Notes: generated from the letters alone by a model not told the origin. Shown: positions 54,450-62,720, numbered from the stretch's first letter. The stretch: 64,000 nucleotides of DNA from Streptomyces physcomitrii (GCF_012273655.1 NZ_JAAWWP010000005.1:248001-312000); one strand, 5' to 3'. A program made the numbers and translations.

Positions 54450-55301
54450 ATGAGCTACGACGCCCGCGAATGGGTGTGGGACCACAGCAAGAGCAAGGGC
54501 ACCGCCCGCATGGTGCTCGCCCTGATCGCCGACCGGTGCGTCGACGGGCGCTGCATCGCCTACGCCTCCGTGCCCACCCTCATGAAGCGCGCCAACGCCT
54601 CCCGTACCGCCGTGCGCGAGGCCCTGGCCAAGCTGGCCGCCAGCGGCGAGCTGGTGTGCCTCACCCACCGCAAGGGCCCCCGCGGGGAGACCTACTACCA
54701 ACTCCCGGAAGCCGCCCGGTTCCTCGCCCGGCAGACCACCGAGGGGGATCGGCATCCGGCCCCTCAGGGGGATCCGAATCCGACCCCGGAGGGGACGGAA
54801 TCCGACCCTGCGGACCCCTTCGAGGCGGAGCCGGAATCCGACCCGGGGGAACGGATCCCGACCCCGGGAGGGGACGGATTCCGGCCCATCGGAGGTACGG
54901 ATTCCGACCCCCAGAACGGTAGAGAACCAAAGGTGAACGGTAAGAGCAGCAGCTCTGCCCCGCTCATCACCGCCGAGCAGTGGGAGATCGACGGCGGTGC
55001 TCGGGCCTGGCTCCAGCACGAAGGCCACCTCGACCGCCTCGGCGAACCGGCCCTGAGTTCGGCCCACGAGAAGTGGCGCGCCTACCGAGCCACCTATCCG
55101 CCGCGCACCGCTGGGGCCTGGGCCGCCGACTGGCGCAGCTGGATCGCCCGCGAACACACCCCCGCCCCCGGCCGCCCGAACCTCTACGCCGTACCCGGCG
55201 AGAGCACCGCAGCCTCGTCGCCGCCCTCCCGCATGACGCGGTCCGAGGCACACATGGCCGCCCTGCTCGCCGCCCTCGACGAACCGACCGGAACGGAGTG
55301 A
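54450..55301 (+). CDS. helix-turn-helix replication-type protein of the element
   Basis: The 283-residue protein has an N-terminal winged HTH (about 5-75; ARMVLALIADRCVDG, VPTLMKRANASRTAVREAL in part) like HTH_36-type proteins of actinobacterial integrative elements and phage replication modules. An acidic Pro/Asp/Glu-rich central region (about 95-165) with ESDP/DSDP repeats follows, then a C-terminal helical domain (about 175-235; WLQHEGHLDRL, WAADWRSWI). The role is probably replication initiation or its control. The ATG at 54450 follows GGAG. Its central part holds iteron-like DNA repeats. Confidence 0.8.
   Translation: MSYDAREWVWDHSKSKGTARMVLALIADRCVDGRCIAYASVPTLMKRANASRTAVREALAKLAASGELVCLTHRKGPRGETYYQLPEAARFLARQTTEGDRHPAPQGDPNPTPEGTESDPADPFEAEPESDPGERIPTPGGDGFRPIGGTDSDPQNGREPKVNGKSSSSAPLITAEQWEIDGGARAWLQHEGHLDRLGEPALSSAHEKWRAYRATYPPRTAGAWAADWRSWIAREHTPAPGRPNLYAVPGESTAASSPPSRMTRSEAHMAALLAALDEPTGTE
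54774..54910 (+). repeat. six iteron-like direct repeats inside the replication-type gene
   Basis: The motif CGGAWTCCGACCC, or a one- or two-base variant, starts at 54775 (partial), 54796, 54832, 54852, 54875 and 54898. The core CGGA-W-TCCG is itself palindromic. The repeats encode the ESDP/DSDP segments, so they could be protein-level or DNA-level repeats. Confidence 0.7.
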
Positions 55302-55308
55302 CCCGCCC

Positions 55309-55956
55309 GTGGACCGACGCGAAGTCGCCGCCGCCCTCGCCTACCTCGGCCGACTCGACCCCCGCACCATCCGCACCGACACGGGCCGGGCCCGCGAGCA
55401 GATCGCGCAGTGGCAGGAACTCCTCGCCGAGGTGCCCTTCACCACCGACCACGGCTGGGACGTCCGCGAAGCGATACGGGCGCACGTCCTCGAATCGCCC
55501 TACCCGATGCTTCCCGTGGATCTTGCCCGCGGATGGCGGGCCTGTCGCCGCGACCGTCTGGCCCGGCACACCGACCCCACGCCGTTCGCCGACCCGGACG
55601 ATCCGACCGCCTGGCAAGCCGAGTTGCTCCGATCTCGTAGCGCCGCCGCCACCGGGGCAGCAGCCCCCTCTTCACAGCGGCAGCTCCCCAGCGGCGCCCG
55701 GACCCGTGACATCAAGGAGCGCCTGCGCGAGACCGGCTCATGCATCCCGCCCGCGGTCCGCGCCGAGCTGGACCGCTATCGGCGTGGTCGCGCTGTGGGG
55801 GAGGCCACCGCCGCCAGGGAGACCCCTGCGCATTCGGTACCCGAGGACCGCCGACCGGTCCCGTCCCGGCGAGGGGACACAGCACGATCGGGGACCGAAC
55901 CTCGAAGGCCGATGATGCCGGCGACCGCCACCAGCTCGGTGGGGACCGTGCCGTAG
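55309..55956 (+). CDS. hypothetical protein of the element
   Basis: The 215-residue protein starts with GTG at 55309, 7 nt after the previous stop, so it is in the same transcription unit. The N-terminal 110 residues are helical (VAAALAYLGRLDPRTIRTDTGRA in part: ALAYLGRLDPRTI) and resemble small accessory proteins that accompany replication genes of actinobacterial elements. A central RDIKERLRETG segment and a disordered Arg/Pro-rich C-terminus follow. The function is unknown. Confidence 0.7.
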   Translation: MDRREVAAALAYLGRLDPRTIRTDTGRAREQIAQWQELLAEVPFTTDHGWDVREAIRAHVLESPYPMLPVDLARGWRACRRDRLARHTDPTPFADPDDPTAWQAELLRSRSAAATGAAAPSSQRQLPSGARTRDIKERLRETGSCIPPAVRAELDRYRRGRAVGEATAARETPAHSVPEDRRPVPSRRGDTARSGTEPRRPMMPATATSSVGTVP

Positions 55957-56386
55957 GGGACGGTCCTGTCCGGGACCGTGGGAGCGCCGTCCGAGGACCG
56001 GTCCTCACGGAAATGCAGCTCAAAGGGCTGATCTGATCGGTCCCCAGAGCTCCCTCGCGGGACGAGGACACGGCAACCTTTCCAGTCAGGACCGAGCGCG
56101 CGGGAGGAGAGGGCCGGGACGGTCCCCCTGACGGTGTGTCACGGGGACCGTCCCCACTCTCCATGCCTGTATCCAACTGACCGAGGACCGTGCGGGCTGC
56201 GCGCTGTCACAGCTCGCCCTCGCACCACCTTCGCCTTCGGCGCTCGACCCGACACCTCTGTCCGAAGGGCCAGCCCGCGAGTCGCTGTCCCGGTTCGCGC
56301 TGGCCAGGCCGCTTCAACACGCCCCCAGCGGTCGACACCCCCCTTGCGGCCCAACCACCCATCCCGAACCCCCCGGAGAGCCACAC
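55957..56386. other. gene-free region rich in GGGACCGT dyads, possible oriT
   Basis: The region contains GAGGACCGGTCCTC (55993-56006, perfect palindrome) and GGGACGGTCCCC (56116-56127) inverted at 56143-56154. Related GGGACCGT/ACGGTCCC copies occur around 55940-55980. It lies directly before mobC and the relaxase gene, where oriT is usually found. No convincing gene is present. Confidence 0.6.
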
Positions 56387-57004
56387 GTGCACGACCGACG
56401 TGCTGACCACCCCACCACCCACCAGGAGGAAGCAAGGACGCCGACCTCAGCCGGAGCAAGTTGGAGGTTCGGACACTCCCCCGCGGAGGGAGCGTCCGAA
56501 CCGGGCCCCGCCCCAGGGGTGGCAGGGCTCGACCGGCGCCAGGGGGCGCCGGTCGAGAAGGCTGCGACCGAGGGCGGATCGCAGCACGCGCAGAGCGGCC
56601 GAACAGCCGGAAGGAGACGGTCCCGCCCGCGTGACCGGAAGCAGCGTCCTGCCCACAGCGTCCGTCTGAACGAGCACGAGCTCGCTCTTGTCCGGCAAGG
56701 CGCCGACCGTGTCGGTATGAGCGTGGCCGCCTTCCTGGCCTACTCCGCCCTGGCCGCCGCCCGCGACCAGACCCGCACCGCGGAGGCGATCGCCACCGAC
56801 CGCGATGTCCTGACCGCGCTGTTCGGCGTACGCCGCCAACTCGGCTGGGCCGGAAGCAACGTCAACCAGATGGCCAGAGCCCTCAACGCCGGAGCCGACG
56901 TGCCGCACTTCGCCGAGGTGCTGGGAGAACTGCGACGCGCGGCTCACGCCGTCCAGCAGGCGGCCGACCGCGTCGCCGACCGGCAGCAGGACAGCGCGGC
57001 GTGA
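56387..57004 (+). CDS. mobC: MobC-like relaxosome accessory protein
   Basis: The 205-residue protein has a disordered basic N-terminus of about 85 residues and a ribbon-helix-helix/MobC domain: VRLNEHELALVRQGADRVGMSVAAFL, then FGVRRQLGWAGSNVNQMARALN (in part: GSNVNQMARALN). The GxNxNQ(I/M)ARxxN motif is characteristic of MobC. It assists the relaxase at oriT. The GTG at 56387 follows GGAGAG. It overlaps the relaxase start by 4 nt. Confidence 0.88.
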   Translation: MHDRRADHPTTHQEEARTPTSAGASWRFGHSPAEGASEPGPAPGVAGLDRRQGAPVEKAATEGGSQHAQSGRTAGRRRSRPRDRKQRPAHSVRLNEHELALVRQGADRVGMSVAAFLAYSALAAARDQTRTAEAIATDRDVLTALFGVRRQLGWAGSNVNQMARALNAGADVPHFAEVLGELRRAAHAVQQAADRVADRQQDSAA

Positions 57005-58719
57005 TCCCCAGGATCCACAAGCAGGGCGGCCGCACCCTCGGGCTCCTGCACTACCTCTACGGCAAGGGCACCCACGAGGAACACGTCGACCCGCACCTGG
57101 TCGCCTCCTTCGACGGCATGGCCCCCGATCCCGGACGCGACCCTGCGACGACGAAGCGGGACCTCCAGCAGCTCCTCGACCAGCCCCTCCATCTGCTCGC
57201 CGCAGACCAGCGGCCTGAGAAGCACGTATGGCACTGCTCCGTGCGCGCCTCCCCCGACGACCCGGTCCTGAGCGACGAGCAGTGGGCCGACATCGCCCGC
57301 CGTATCGTCGCGGCAACGGGCATCGACCCCGGCGACGGGGCAGGCTGCCGCTGGGCCGCTGTCCGTCACGCCGACGACCACATCCACGTGATCGCCACCC
57401 TCGTACGCGAAGACGGCCGCCGCCCCGCTCACCACCGCTCCGGCCGGCGTGCCCAGACCGAAGCCCGCCAGATCGAAGCCGACTACGGCCTCCACCGCGT
57501 CGCCCCGGGCGACGGCACCGCTGCCCGGCGCGCCACCAGCGCCGAGCGGCACAAGGCCGAACGCCAGGGCAGAAGCCGTCCCGCACGCGAGGAGCTGCGC
57601 GAGACCGCCCGCCGCGCACTGGCCGGTGCCACCTCCACCGAGGAGTTCCTCGACCGCCTCAAGAACGCCGGGCTCCTGGTACGGACCAGGATGCTGCCCT
57701 CCGGTGACCTGAAGGGCTACAAGCTCGCACTGCCCGACGACCGCAACGGCGAAGACGAACCGGTCTACTACGCCGGATCCACCCTCGCCCCCGACCTCTC
57801 CCTGCCCCGTGTCCAGGAACGCTTCACCACCGACTCCGCGCCACCGAAGAGTGCCGCCGACGAACAGCCCGTTGACCGCATCCCGGAGTCAGCACCCGCC
57901 GCAGCACGGCGCACCGCCACCCACGCGGCGTGGACGGCCCTGCTCGTCCTCGACCACGGCACCGACGAAGGTGCAGCCGCAGCGCAGATCGCAGCCACCG
58001 GCGAGGTCCTCGATGCCCTCGCCAAGACCTCCGCGCCCCACACCCGCGACGAACTCCGCCAGGCGGCTCGGGAGTTCGAGCGGGCCTCGCGCTCCCACAC
58101 CCGAGCCGAATACCGCCACGCCCAGGACCTGCGCCGAGCGGCACGCGACCTCGTCCACAGCGGGCCCGCACTGGGCCGGGGCGAGGACGGGGCCGGCACC
58201 GCGATGGCCCTGGACATGCTCTTCTTCCTCGCCGTCGCCGCGGCCCACTGGCATGCGCGGCGTCAGCACGCCCAGCAGGCCGCGGCCGCCCACCAGGCCG
58301 CCGACCACCTGCGGGCCGCCTACCGCCAGGCCGCCGCCGGACCCCTCACGGCACTACGAGGACGCAGCCGCCGCATCACCCCAACGCAGCGACACCAGCA
58401 CGCCACCCTCGTACGCGACGCCCTGCCCGACCTCGCCGAAAGCATCCTGGCCGAGCCCGGCTGGGACGCCCTGGCCACCACTCTCACCGATGCCGCGCAG
58501 ACCGGCCACGATCCGCGAACCCTGCTCATCAAGGCCGCCACGCACCGGGAACTGGACACCGCCGACTCGGTCAGCGACGTCCTGGTCTGGCGACTACGCC
58601 GATCCACCGACATGCGCGCTTTCCCCCCGGCCCCGGAACCCGCCCGGGCTGCTGACCCCGCGTACCGCAGGCCATCACACCTCTCTGTGCCCACGGCAAC
58701 TCGCCTACCCAGCCGCTGA
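57001..58719 (+). CDS. relaxase / mobilization nuclease
   Basis: The 572-residue relaxase has an N-terminal nuclease domain: HYLYGKGTHEEHVDP near 18-32, WHCSVRASPDD near 77-87 and the metal-binding triad RHADDHIHVIATLV (about 121-134, H-x-DDH-x-H). The catalytic Tyr is probably the Tyr in LHYLYGKG. A coiled Ala/Arg-rich C-terminus follows. It nicks oriT and pilots the strand in mobilization. The GTG start overlaps the MobC stop (GTGA). This is of the actinobacterial MOB type without a transfer ATPase nearby. Confidence 0.92.
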   Translation: MIPRIHKQGGRTLGLLHYLYGKGTHEEHVDPHLVASFDGMAPDPGRDPATTKRDLQQLLDQPLHLLAADQRPEKHVWHCSVRASPDDPVLSDEQWADIARRIVAATGIDPGDGAGCRWAAVRHADDHIHVIATLVREDGRRPAHHRSGRRAQTEARQIEADYGLHRVAPGDGTAARRATSAERHKAERQGRSRPAREELRETARRALAGATSTEEFLDRLKNAGLLVRTRMLPSGDLKGYKLALPDDRNGEDEPVYYAGSTLAPDLSLPRVQERFTTDSAPPKSAADEQPVDRIPESAPAAARRTATHAAWTALLVLDHGTDEGAAAAQIAATGEVLDALAKTSAPHTRDELRQAAREFERASRSHTRAEYRHAQDLRRAARDLVHSGPALGRGEDGAGTAMALDMLFFLAVAAAHWHARRQHAQQAAAAHQAADHLRAAYRQAAAGPLTALRGRSRRITPTQRHQHATLVRDALPDLAESILAEPGWDALATTLTDAAQTGHDPRTLLIKAATHRELDTADSVSDVLVWRLRRSTDMRAFPPAPEPARAADPAYRRPSHLSVPTATRLPSR

Positions 58720-58765
58720 CCTGGCGTGAACCCAACCCAGCGCCTGGGGCTGGGGCTGGGGCTGG

Positions 58766-59881
58766 TCACACGGGCCAACTGTGCTCGGGGGTGTCGAGCC
58801 AGGCGGACTGCCCGCGCGCGGTGACGGTCAGCCCGAAGCGCTCATGCGCGGGTTGGCCGTTCATGGTCCACCAGGTGCAGGCGGCTTCGGTCTCGTCCCA
58901 CAGGCGGCGACGGCCGGACTGCCAGACCTGGGTGGGTTGTTGGTCCTTGAAGAGGGCGCAGGCCCATGAGTGGTCGGTGAGGCTGTACAGCCACACCGGT
59001 TGCCGCTCGTTCACCGGTTCGGCCACTAGGCGCACGCAGCGCGGCACGCGCAGGCCGAGCGTGAACTGCAAGGGGCTGAACGGGCCGCCGAGGAACTGCT
59101 GCTTGGTCAGCGGGCTCGTGCGTTCCTCGCGTTCGGCGTCGGGGGTGACGTAGTCCCGGTGGCGGACGGGCGGCTGGCGCTGCTCGCGCAGTTTCATGAA
59201 CTCCACGGGGCCAGTGAACTTCCCTCCGGCGCTGCCACCACCTGCACTCACCACGAGTTTCACCACCGCGTCCCCATGACCCCAGTGCGTTCCCCAGGGG
59301 GCGAGGATGACACCGCGGGGTGCGCACTGCTCGATCCAGGCGGCGGGAATCTCGCGTACCGCGCAGGTGGCGATGATCCGGTCGTACGGGGCGTAGTCCA
59401 GGTAGCCGAGGGCGCCGTCCGTGCACACCGCCCGGACCGGGTACCCGGCTTGGTGCAGCGCGGTGTGCGCGGTCTCGGTGACGGCGGCGTCGACTTCCAG
59501 GGTGGTGATGTTCCGAGGGCCCAGGCGGTGGGCGAGCAGGGCCGCGTTCCAGCCCGTCCCGGTCCCGATCTCCAATACCTGATCGCCGGCCCGGACGCCG
59601 AGGGAGCCGAGCATGGCGAAGACGACGCTGGGCATGGAGGCCGAGGACGTCGGCAGCGTTCCGGGCTCGCTTCCCGTGTGCTCGCCGTCGTCCCACTGGG
59701 TGACGATCGGGACGTCCGAGTCGGCGTAGTCCTGCCAGCGCTCGGGATCGACAGCGCGCGACACCGCGACGCTCGTCCCTCGTTCCATGTCGAAGGGCCA
59801 CATGGTCTCGGGCAGGAACAAGCTCCGGGGCACGGCGGCGAAGGAGGGCGCCCAGTCCGGGGTGAGGACGCCCGCACTCAT
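58766..59881 (-). CDS. PCMT-family (protein-L-isoaspartate O-methyltransferase-like) peptide methyltransferase, FxLD/imiditide type
   Basis: The 371-residue protein has an N-terminal region with SASMPSVVFAMLGSLGV (about 80-96), a class I SAM loop LEIGTGTGWNAA (103-114) and DYAPYDRIIATCAV (about 157-170), the hallmarks of PCMT. A C-terminal extension of about 150 residues not found in housekeeping PCMT follows. Such enzymes in RiPP operons methylate an Asp in a precursor peptide, in imiditides leading to aspartimide. It is the last gene of an operon and lies behind a strong hairpin. The ATG at 59881 has no clear ribosome site. Confidence 0.85.
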   Translation of the reverse strand: MSAGVLTPDWAPSFAAVPRSLFLPETMWPFDMERGTSVAVSRAVDPERWQDYADSDVPIVTQWDDGEHTGSEPGTLPTSSASMPSVVFAMLGSLGVRAGDQVLEIGTGTGWNAALLAHRLGPRNITTLEVDAAVTETAHTALHQAGYPVRAVCTDGALGYLDYAPYDRIIATCAVREIPAAWIEQCAPRGVILAPWGTHWGHGDAVVKLVVSAGGGSAGGKFTGPVEFMKLREQRQPPVRHRDYVTPDAEREERTSPLTKQQFLGGPFSPLQFTLGLRVPRCVRLVAEPVNERQPVWLYSLTDHSWACALFKDQQPTQVWQSGRRRLWDETEAACTWWTMNGQPAHERFGLTVTARGQSAWLDTPEHSWPV

Positions 59882-59884
59882 GAG

Positions 59885-59918
59885 GGCGCGCCCCAGCCCG
59901 GTGTGGCTGGGGCGCGCC
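59885..59918 (-). terminator. attenuator-like hairpin before the methyltransferase
   Basis: A perfect 14-bp stem GGCGCGCCCCAGCC / GGCTGGGGCGCGCC with a 6-nt loop lies between the first peptide stop (59937) and the methyltransferase start (59881). It probably lowers methyltransferase expression relative to the peptide. Confidence 0.75.
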
Positions 59919-59936
59919 TGGCTGTGGGGGGCCAAC

Positions 59937-60092
59937 TCAGCAGTCCTTCTCGTACGGGGAGTCCTTCTTGGGCGGCATGGGAACGCCGGGCCCGCCGTCC
60001 GGGCTCGGAGGCGGAGGCGCCGGCCAGGGCTCGCCGGGCAGCGGGTCGCCGCCTCCACCGTGCTGCACGGGGCCGGGATGCGTCCACGTCAT
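59937..60092 (-). CDS. short Pro/Gly-rich peptide, putative RiPP precursor 1
   Basis: The 51-residue peptide has no signal peptide. It is Pro/Gly-rich, with PDGGPG and a C-terminus KKDSPYEKDC offering Asp-Gly and Asp-Ser sites, the kind of residue pairs that a PCMT-like enzyme could convert through methyl ester to aspartimide. The ATG at 60092 follows GGAAGG at good spacing. It lies 25 bp after precursor 2 and directly before the methyltransferase gene. The precursor role is inference from the context. Confidence 0.65.
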   Translation of the reverse strand: MTWTHPGPVQHGGGGDPLPGEPWPAPPPPSPDGGPGVPMPPKKDSPYEKDC

Positions 60093-60117
60093 GGTGCTGA
60101 TCCTTCCGGTAAGTCGC

Positions 60118-60231
60118 CTACTGGATACGGGTGTTGGGGTTGAAGGCCAGGGCCGGCGGTGGTGGTGTCGGGTCGGGCTTGGGCTTCTTGCCGCCGCCCG
60201 GCTCGCCGTAGGCGGATTCGGTCGTGCACAT
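60118..60231 (-). CDS. short Pro/Lys-rich peptide, putative RiPP precursor 2
   Basis: The 37-residue peptide begins MCTTESAYGEPGGG and ends ALAFNPNTRIQ, with a Lys/Pro-rich middle (KKPKPDPTPPPP). The ATG at 60231 follows AAGGAG, a strong ribosome site. It contains a single Asp in a Asp-Pro pair, less apt for aspartimide formation than precursor 1, so its role may differ. A hairpin separates it from the upstream gene. Confidence 0.6.
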   Translation of the reverse strand: MCTTESAYGEPGGGKKPKPDPTPPPPALAFNPNTRIQ

Positions 60232-60271
60232 CGCACTCCTTGTGACCCGCCAAGGGCTGTCGGTGATGGAA

Positions 60272-60305
60272 GGGGCGGCTGCCCGATGGGGTGGGCAGCC
60301 GCCCC
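60272..60305 (-). terminator. hairpin between small gene and precursor 2
   Basis: A perfect 13-bp stem GGGGCGGCTGCCC / GGGCAGCCGCCCC with an 8-nt loop lies upstream of precursor 2. It is a terminator or attenuator that may divide the operon; further palindromes (GGGCAGCTGCCC) lie nearby at about 60328-60339. Confidence 0.7.
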
Positions 60306-60378
60306 GGAGGCCCACTCCCGGGCCGCCCGGGCAGCTGCCCGGACAGGGTGGTCAAGCCCGGGAGCGGGAGTCAGAGCC

Positions 60379-60684
60379 TCACCTCGTGCCCGCGCCCTGG
60401 GCGTTCTCGTCGCCGAACGGGGCGAGCTTGCGCAGGAGTTCGGCCCACTCACGGGCGGTGGCAAGATTGATCGTGCCGAGGCTGAGCAGGTAGTCCTGGC
60501 GACGGCAGTGGGAGCAGGGCTCGCGGATCTCGATGTCGTCCAGCGCGATGCCCAACTCGTCGAGTGCGTTGACCAGTTCCTGCCCGGCCGCGGCGGCTTC
60601 CTTCCGCCCGTCCGGATCCCAGAACTCCAGATCGACCATCGGCTCCTTCGGGCTCGGGACGTAGTGGGGGACGTAGTAATCCAT
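60379..60684 (-). CDS. small hypothetical protein with CxxC motif
   Basis: The 101-residue acidic protein begins MDYYVPHYVPSPKEP. It has one CSHC motif near residue 58 and an ATAREWAELLRKLAP helix. No family is recognised. The ATG at 60684 follows GAGGATCC. It lies 9 bp after the preceding gene in the operon leading to the RiPP-like genes. Small proteins of this type are frequent in Streptomyces element cargo. Confidence 0.7.
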   Translation of the reverse strand: MDYYVPHYVPSPKEPMVDLEFWDPDGRKEAAAAGQELVNALDELGIALDDIEIREPCSHCRRQDYLLSLGTINLATAREWAELLRKLAPFGDENAQGAGTR

Positions 60685-60693
60685 GGATCCTCT

Positions 60694-60984
60694 TCAGGGC
60701 ATCGGGTCGATATACGTACGGGTGTGGCGGTATTCCCGCCTGTGCCACTCGGGGACTTGGCCGGTCGTGGGGTCCATACCGTGCTTGTTGATCTGATGCC
60801 GGTCGCCATAGGTGAGGAGCGCGAGCCACGTGACCCAGTCGCCCTCGGACCAGTAGCGCTCGGCAACACTGAGGACGGATTCGCAGCGGACGCAACCGGG
60901 GACCGGATCGAAGACACCGATCTCGTCCGCGATGCTGGGCTCATCGGGGTTACCTGGAGGCGGCGGCCTCCAGCGCTTCGTCAT
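60694..60984 (-). CDS. small hypothetical protein
   Basis: The 96-residue protein has a VPGCVRCESVLSVAERYWSEGDWVTWLALLTYGD-type block (in part: CVRCESVL, EGDWVTWLAL). The C-terminus is Tyr/His/Arg-rich. Its ATG overlaps the stop of the preceding gene by 4 nt. No family is recognised. Confidence 0.7.
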   Translation of the reverse strand: MTKRWRPPPPGNPDEPSIADEIGVFDPVPGCVRCESVLSVAERYWSEGDWVTWLALLTYGDRHQINKHGMDPTTGQVPEWHRREYRHTRTYIDPMP

Positions 60985-61187
60985 GGGACCTCCTTGAGGG
61001 CGCGGACATAGGGACGGACGAGCGGCACCTCCTCATGGCGAAGGGACTCGCGAAGACCGGGAAGGCAGAGCGTTTCGGCATCGGCGGGTCTGACCGTCAC
61101 GGTCGCTGCGCTGAGCGCGGTCCGATGGCGGCCCGAAGCCGGCAGCACCAGGGCGATGAGACCCAGCAGGAGTCGGCGCGTGGTCAC
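60981..61187 (-). CDS. small hypothetical protein with hydrophobic N-terminus
   Basis: The 68-residue protein begins with a basic TRR followed by LLLGLIALVLPASG, a membrane anchor or signal-like segment. The remainder is a short soluble tail. The GTG at 61187 overlaps the stop of the ATPase gene (GTGA), and its stop overlaps the next start. The function is unknown. Confidence 0.65.
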   Translation of the reverse strand: MTTRRLLLGLIALVLPASGRHRTALSAATVTVRPADAETLCLPGLRESLRHEEVPLVRPYVRALKEVP

Positions 61188-61582
61188 TGCACCGTCGCCC
61201 AGACTTCCTTGCCCCCGGGCAGTTGCTTGGTGCCCCAGTCCTTCGCCAGCGCCGACACGAGGATGAGGCCCCTGCCACCCTCAACGGATTCGCTGGGGCT
61301 GCGCAGTACGGGCGATACGGGCGACGAATCCGAGACCGAGACGCAGACCGTGCGGGGCTTCACGCGCTCGACCACGACTCGGATGTCGTTGCCCTGTGCG
61401 TGCTGAACGGCGTTGGCGACCAGCTCGGTTACCACGACGGCACAGCTCTCGGAAAGGTTCTTCAAGTCCCAGGCAGCCGTGGCGACACGCACCAGGCTCC
61501 TCGCGACCATGGCGCTCTCGGATACCCGTGCCAGCGTTTCGCTGTAGCCGGGGTGCCCGATCGAACGAGTTGCGATGCTCAT
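61184..61582 (-). CDS. HATPase_c (RsbW/anti-sigma-like) ATP-binding protein
   Basis: The 132-residue protein is a GHKL-type ATPase domain: CAVVVTELVANAVQHAQG (N-box with Glu-Asn), RGLILVSALAKDWG (G-box) and a terminal KEVWATV strand. Such stand-alone ATPases act as anti-sigma-type or regulatory proteins in Streptomyces and often sit opposite XRE regulators, as here. The ATG at 61582 follows GGGAG; a GTG 3 nt upstream is in frame. It is the first gene of the operon that ends with the methyltransferase. Confidence 0.9.
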   Translation of the reverse strand: MSIATRSIGHPGYSETLARVSESAMVARSLVRVATAAWDLKNLSESCAVVVTELVANAVQHAQGNDIRVVVERVKPRTVCVSVSDSSPVSPVLRSPSESVEGGRGLILVSALAKDWGTKQLPGGKEVWATVQ

Positions 61583-61679
61583 CACTTCTCCCGACCGACT
61601 TGGTGGTGGGGCTCATCGTGGAGAGTGAAATCGCGCAACTCGATACCACGGTGGAATAGCACCGTCATATGGTCCTTGC

Positions 61680-62720
61680 ATGGCGAAGCAGGGATTGTGG
61701 GCAGACGGACGGCTGCGCGCTGCATACGCAGCCCAGGACTGGCCCCTTGTCTTCCGCCGGTATCGAGCGTTATCCGGGTTGTCGCAGAACAGGCTCGGGC
61801 GACTGGTGGGCCTGACCCAGGCGTATGTGTCGCGCATCGAGTCTGGTCGACCGCCTCAGGCAGCCGACGTCATCGCACGCATCGTGGAGGGCCTGGAAGT
61901 GCCAGAAGAGTTGGGCGGCTCACAGAGTGCCGCCAAGCGGGACGACTGGGCTCCGGCCGCTGAGCTGCGTGCGCGGATGGCACATGCTTCGCGCACCGGA
62001 CGTGCTGACATGGGTACTGCCGACTGGATCAGCACGGTGCTTGCTCAGTACCGCCGAGCTGAAGACGATGTTCGGGGGCCTGCGCTCTGGCCCGTGGTCC
62101 GCGCGCAACTGGACACGGTGACGGAGCTGTTGCCGAAGGCCACGGCGAATCAAGCTGATCGCCTCCTCCTCCTGGCCGCCGAACACGCTCACTGGCTTTC
62201 GTGGGTTGCGTGGCAGGAAGGCCGCCGCGGGCCCGCCCTTGCCTGGCTCGACTTGGCCGCCGGCTGGGCAACTGACGGTGGACACGTCGACATGGCGTCA
62301 TGGGTAGGGCGAGTTCGCGCCTACTACACGCTGGAGCACGGTGACCCTCTCCGCTCCTTGCGCACGGCCGATGCAGCTCGCTTCTCTTCGGCGCCGTTGT
62401 CACCCGCGGCTGCGGCGGCAGCGGCCTATCAAACGGGCTTGGCGGCTGCCGCTGTCTCGGAGCGAGACCGGGCCCGGAGGCTTGCCGACGAGGCGCGCGA
62501 GTTCGCCGAGCAGGTTCCCGATGAAGCAGACCGGCCCGACTGGCTGTACTGGTTGACTCCGGCGCGTGCGGACCTCCAGGTGGCCGACATTGCCTTCGCG
62601 TGCCGGGACTGGGCAGCGGCGGCCGAGGGGTTCCGTCAGGCACTCCCCGGCCTGGTTGGCTACCCTCGTGATCATGCCTACTACCAGGCACGTATGGAGG
62701 ACGCTCGGCGGCGAATCTAG
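61680..62720 (+). CDS. XRE-family transcriptional regulator with TPR-like C-terminus
   Basis: The 346-residue protein has an N-terminal HTH_XRE domain (about 20-85; FRRYRALSGLSQNRLGRLVG, VSRIESG). A helical C-terminus of about 250 residues with Ala-rich repeats resembles the tetratricopeptide-like region of BldD-unrelated Streptomyces XRE regulators paired with ATP-binding proteins. It is divergent from the ATPase operon with about 95 bp between them, so it probably controls that operon. The ATG at 61680 starts MAKQGLW. Confidence 0.88.
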   Translation: MAKQGLWADGRLRAAYAAQDWPLVFRRYRALSGLSQNRLGRLVGLTQAYVSRIESGRPPQAADVIARIVEGLEVPEELGGSQSAAKRDDWAPAAELRARMAHASRTGRADMGTADWISTVLAQYRRAEDDVRGPALWPVVRAQLDTVTELLPKATANQADRLLLLAAEHAHWLSWVAWQEGRRGPALAWLDLAAGWATDGGHVDMASWVGRVRAYYTLEHGDPLRSLRTADAARFSSAPLSPAAAAAAAYQTGLAAAAVSERDRARRLADEAREFAEQVPDEADRPDWLYWLTPARADLQVADIAFACRDWAAAAEGFRQALPGLVGYPRDHAYYQARMEDARRRI

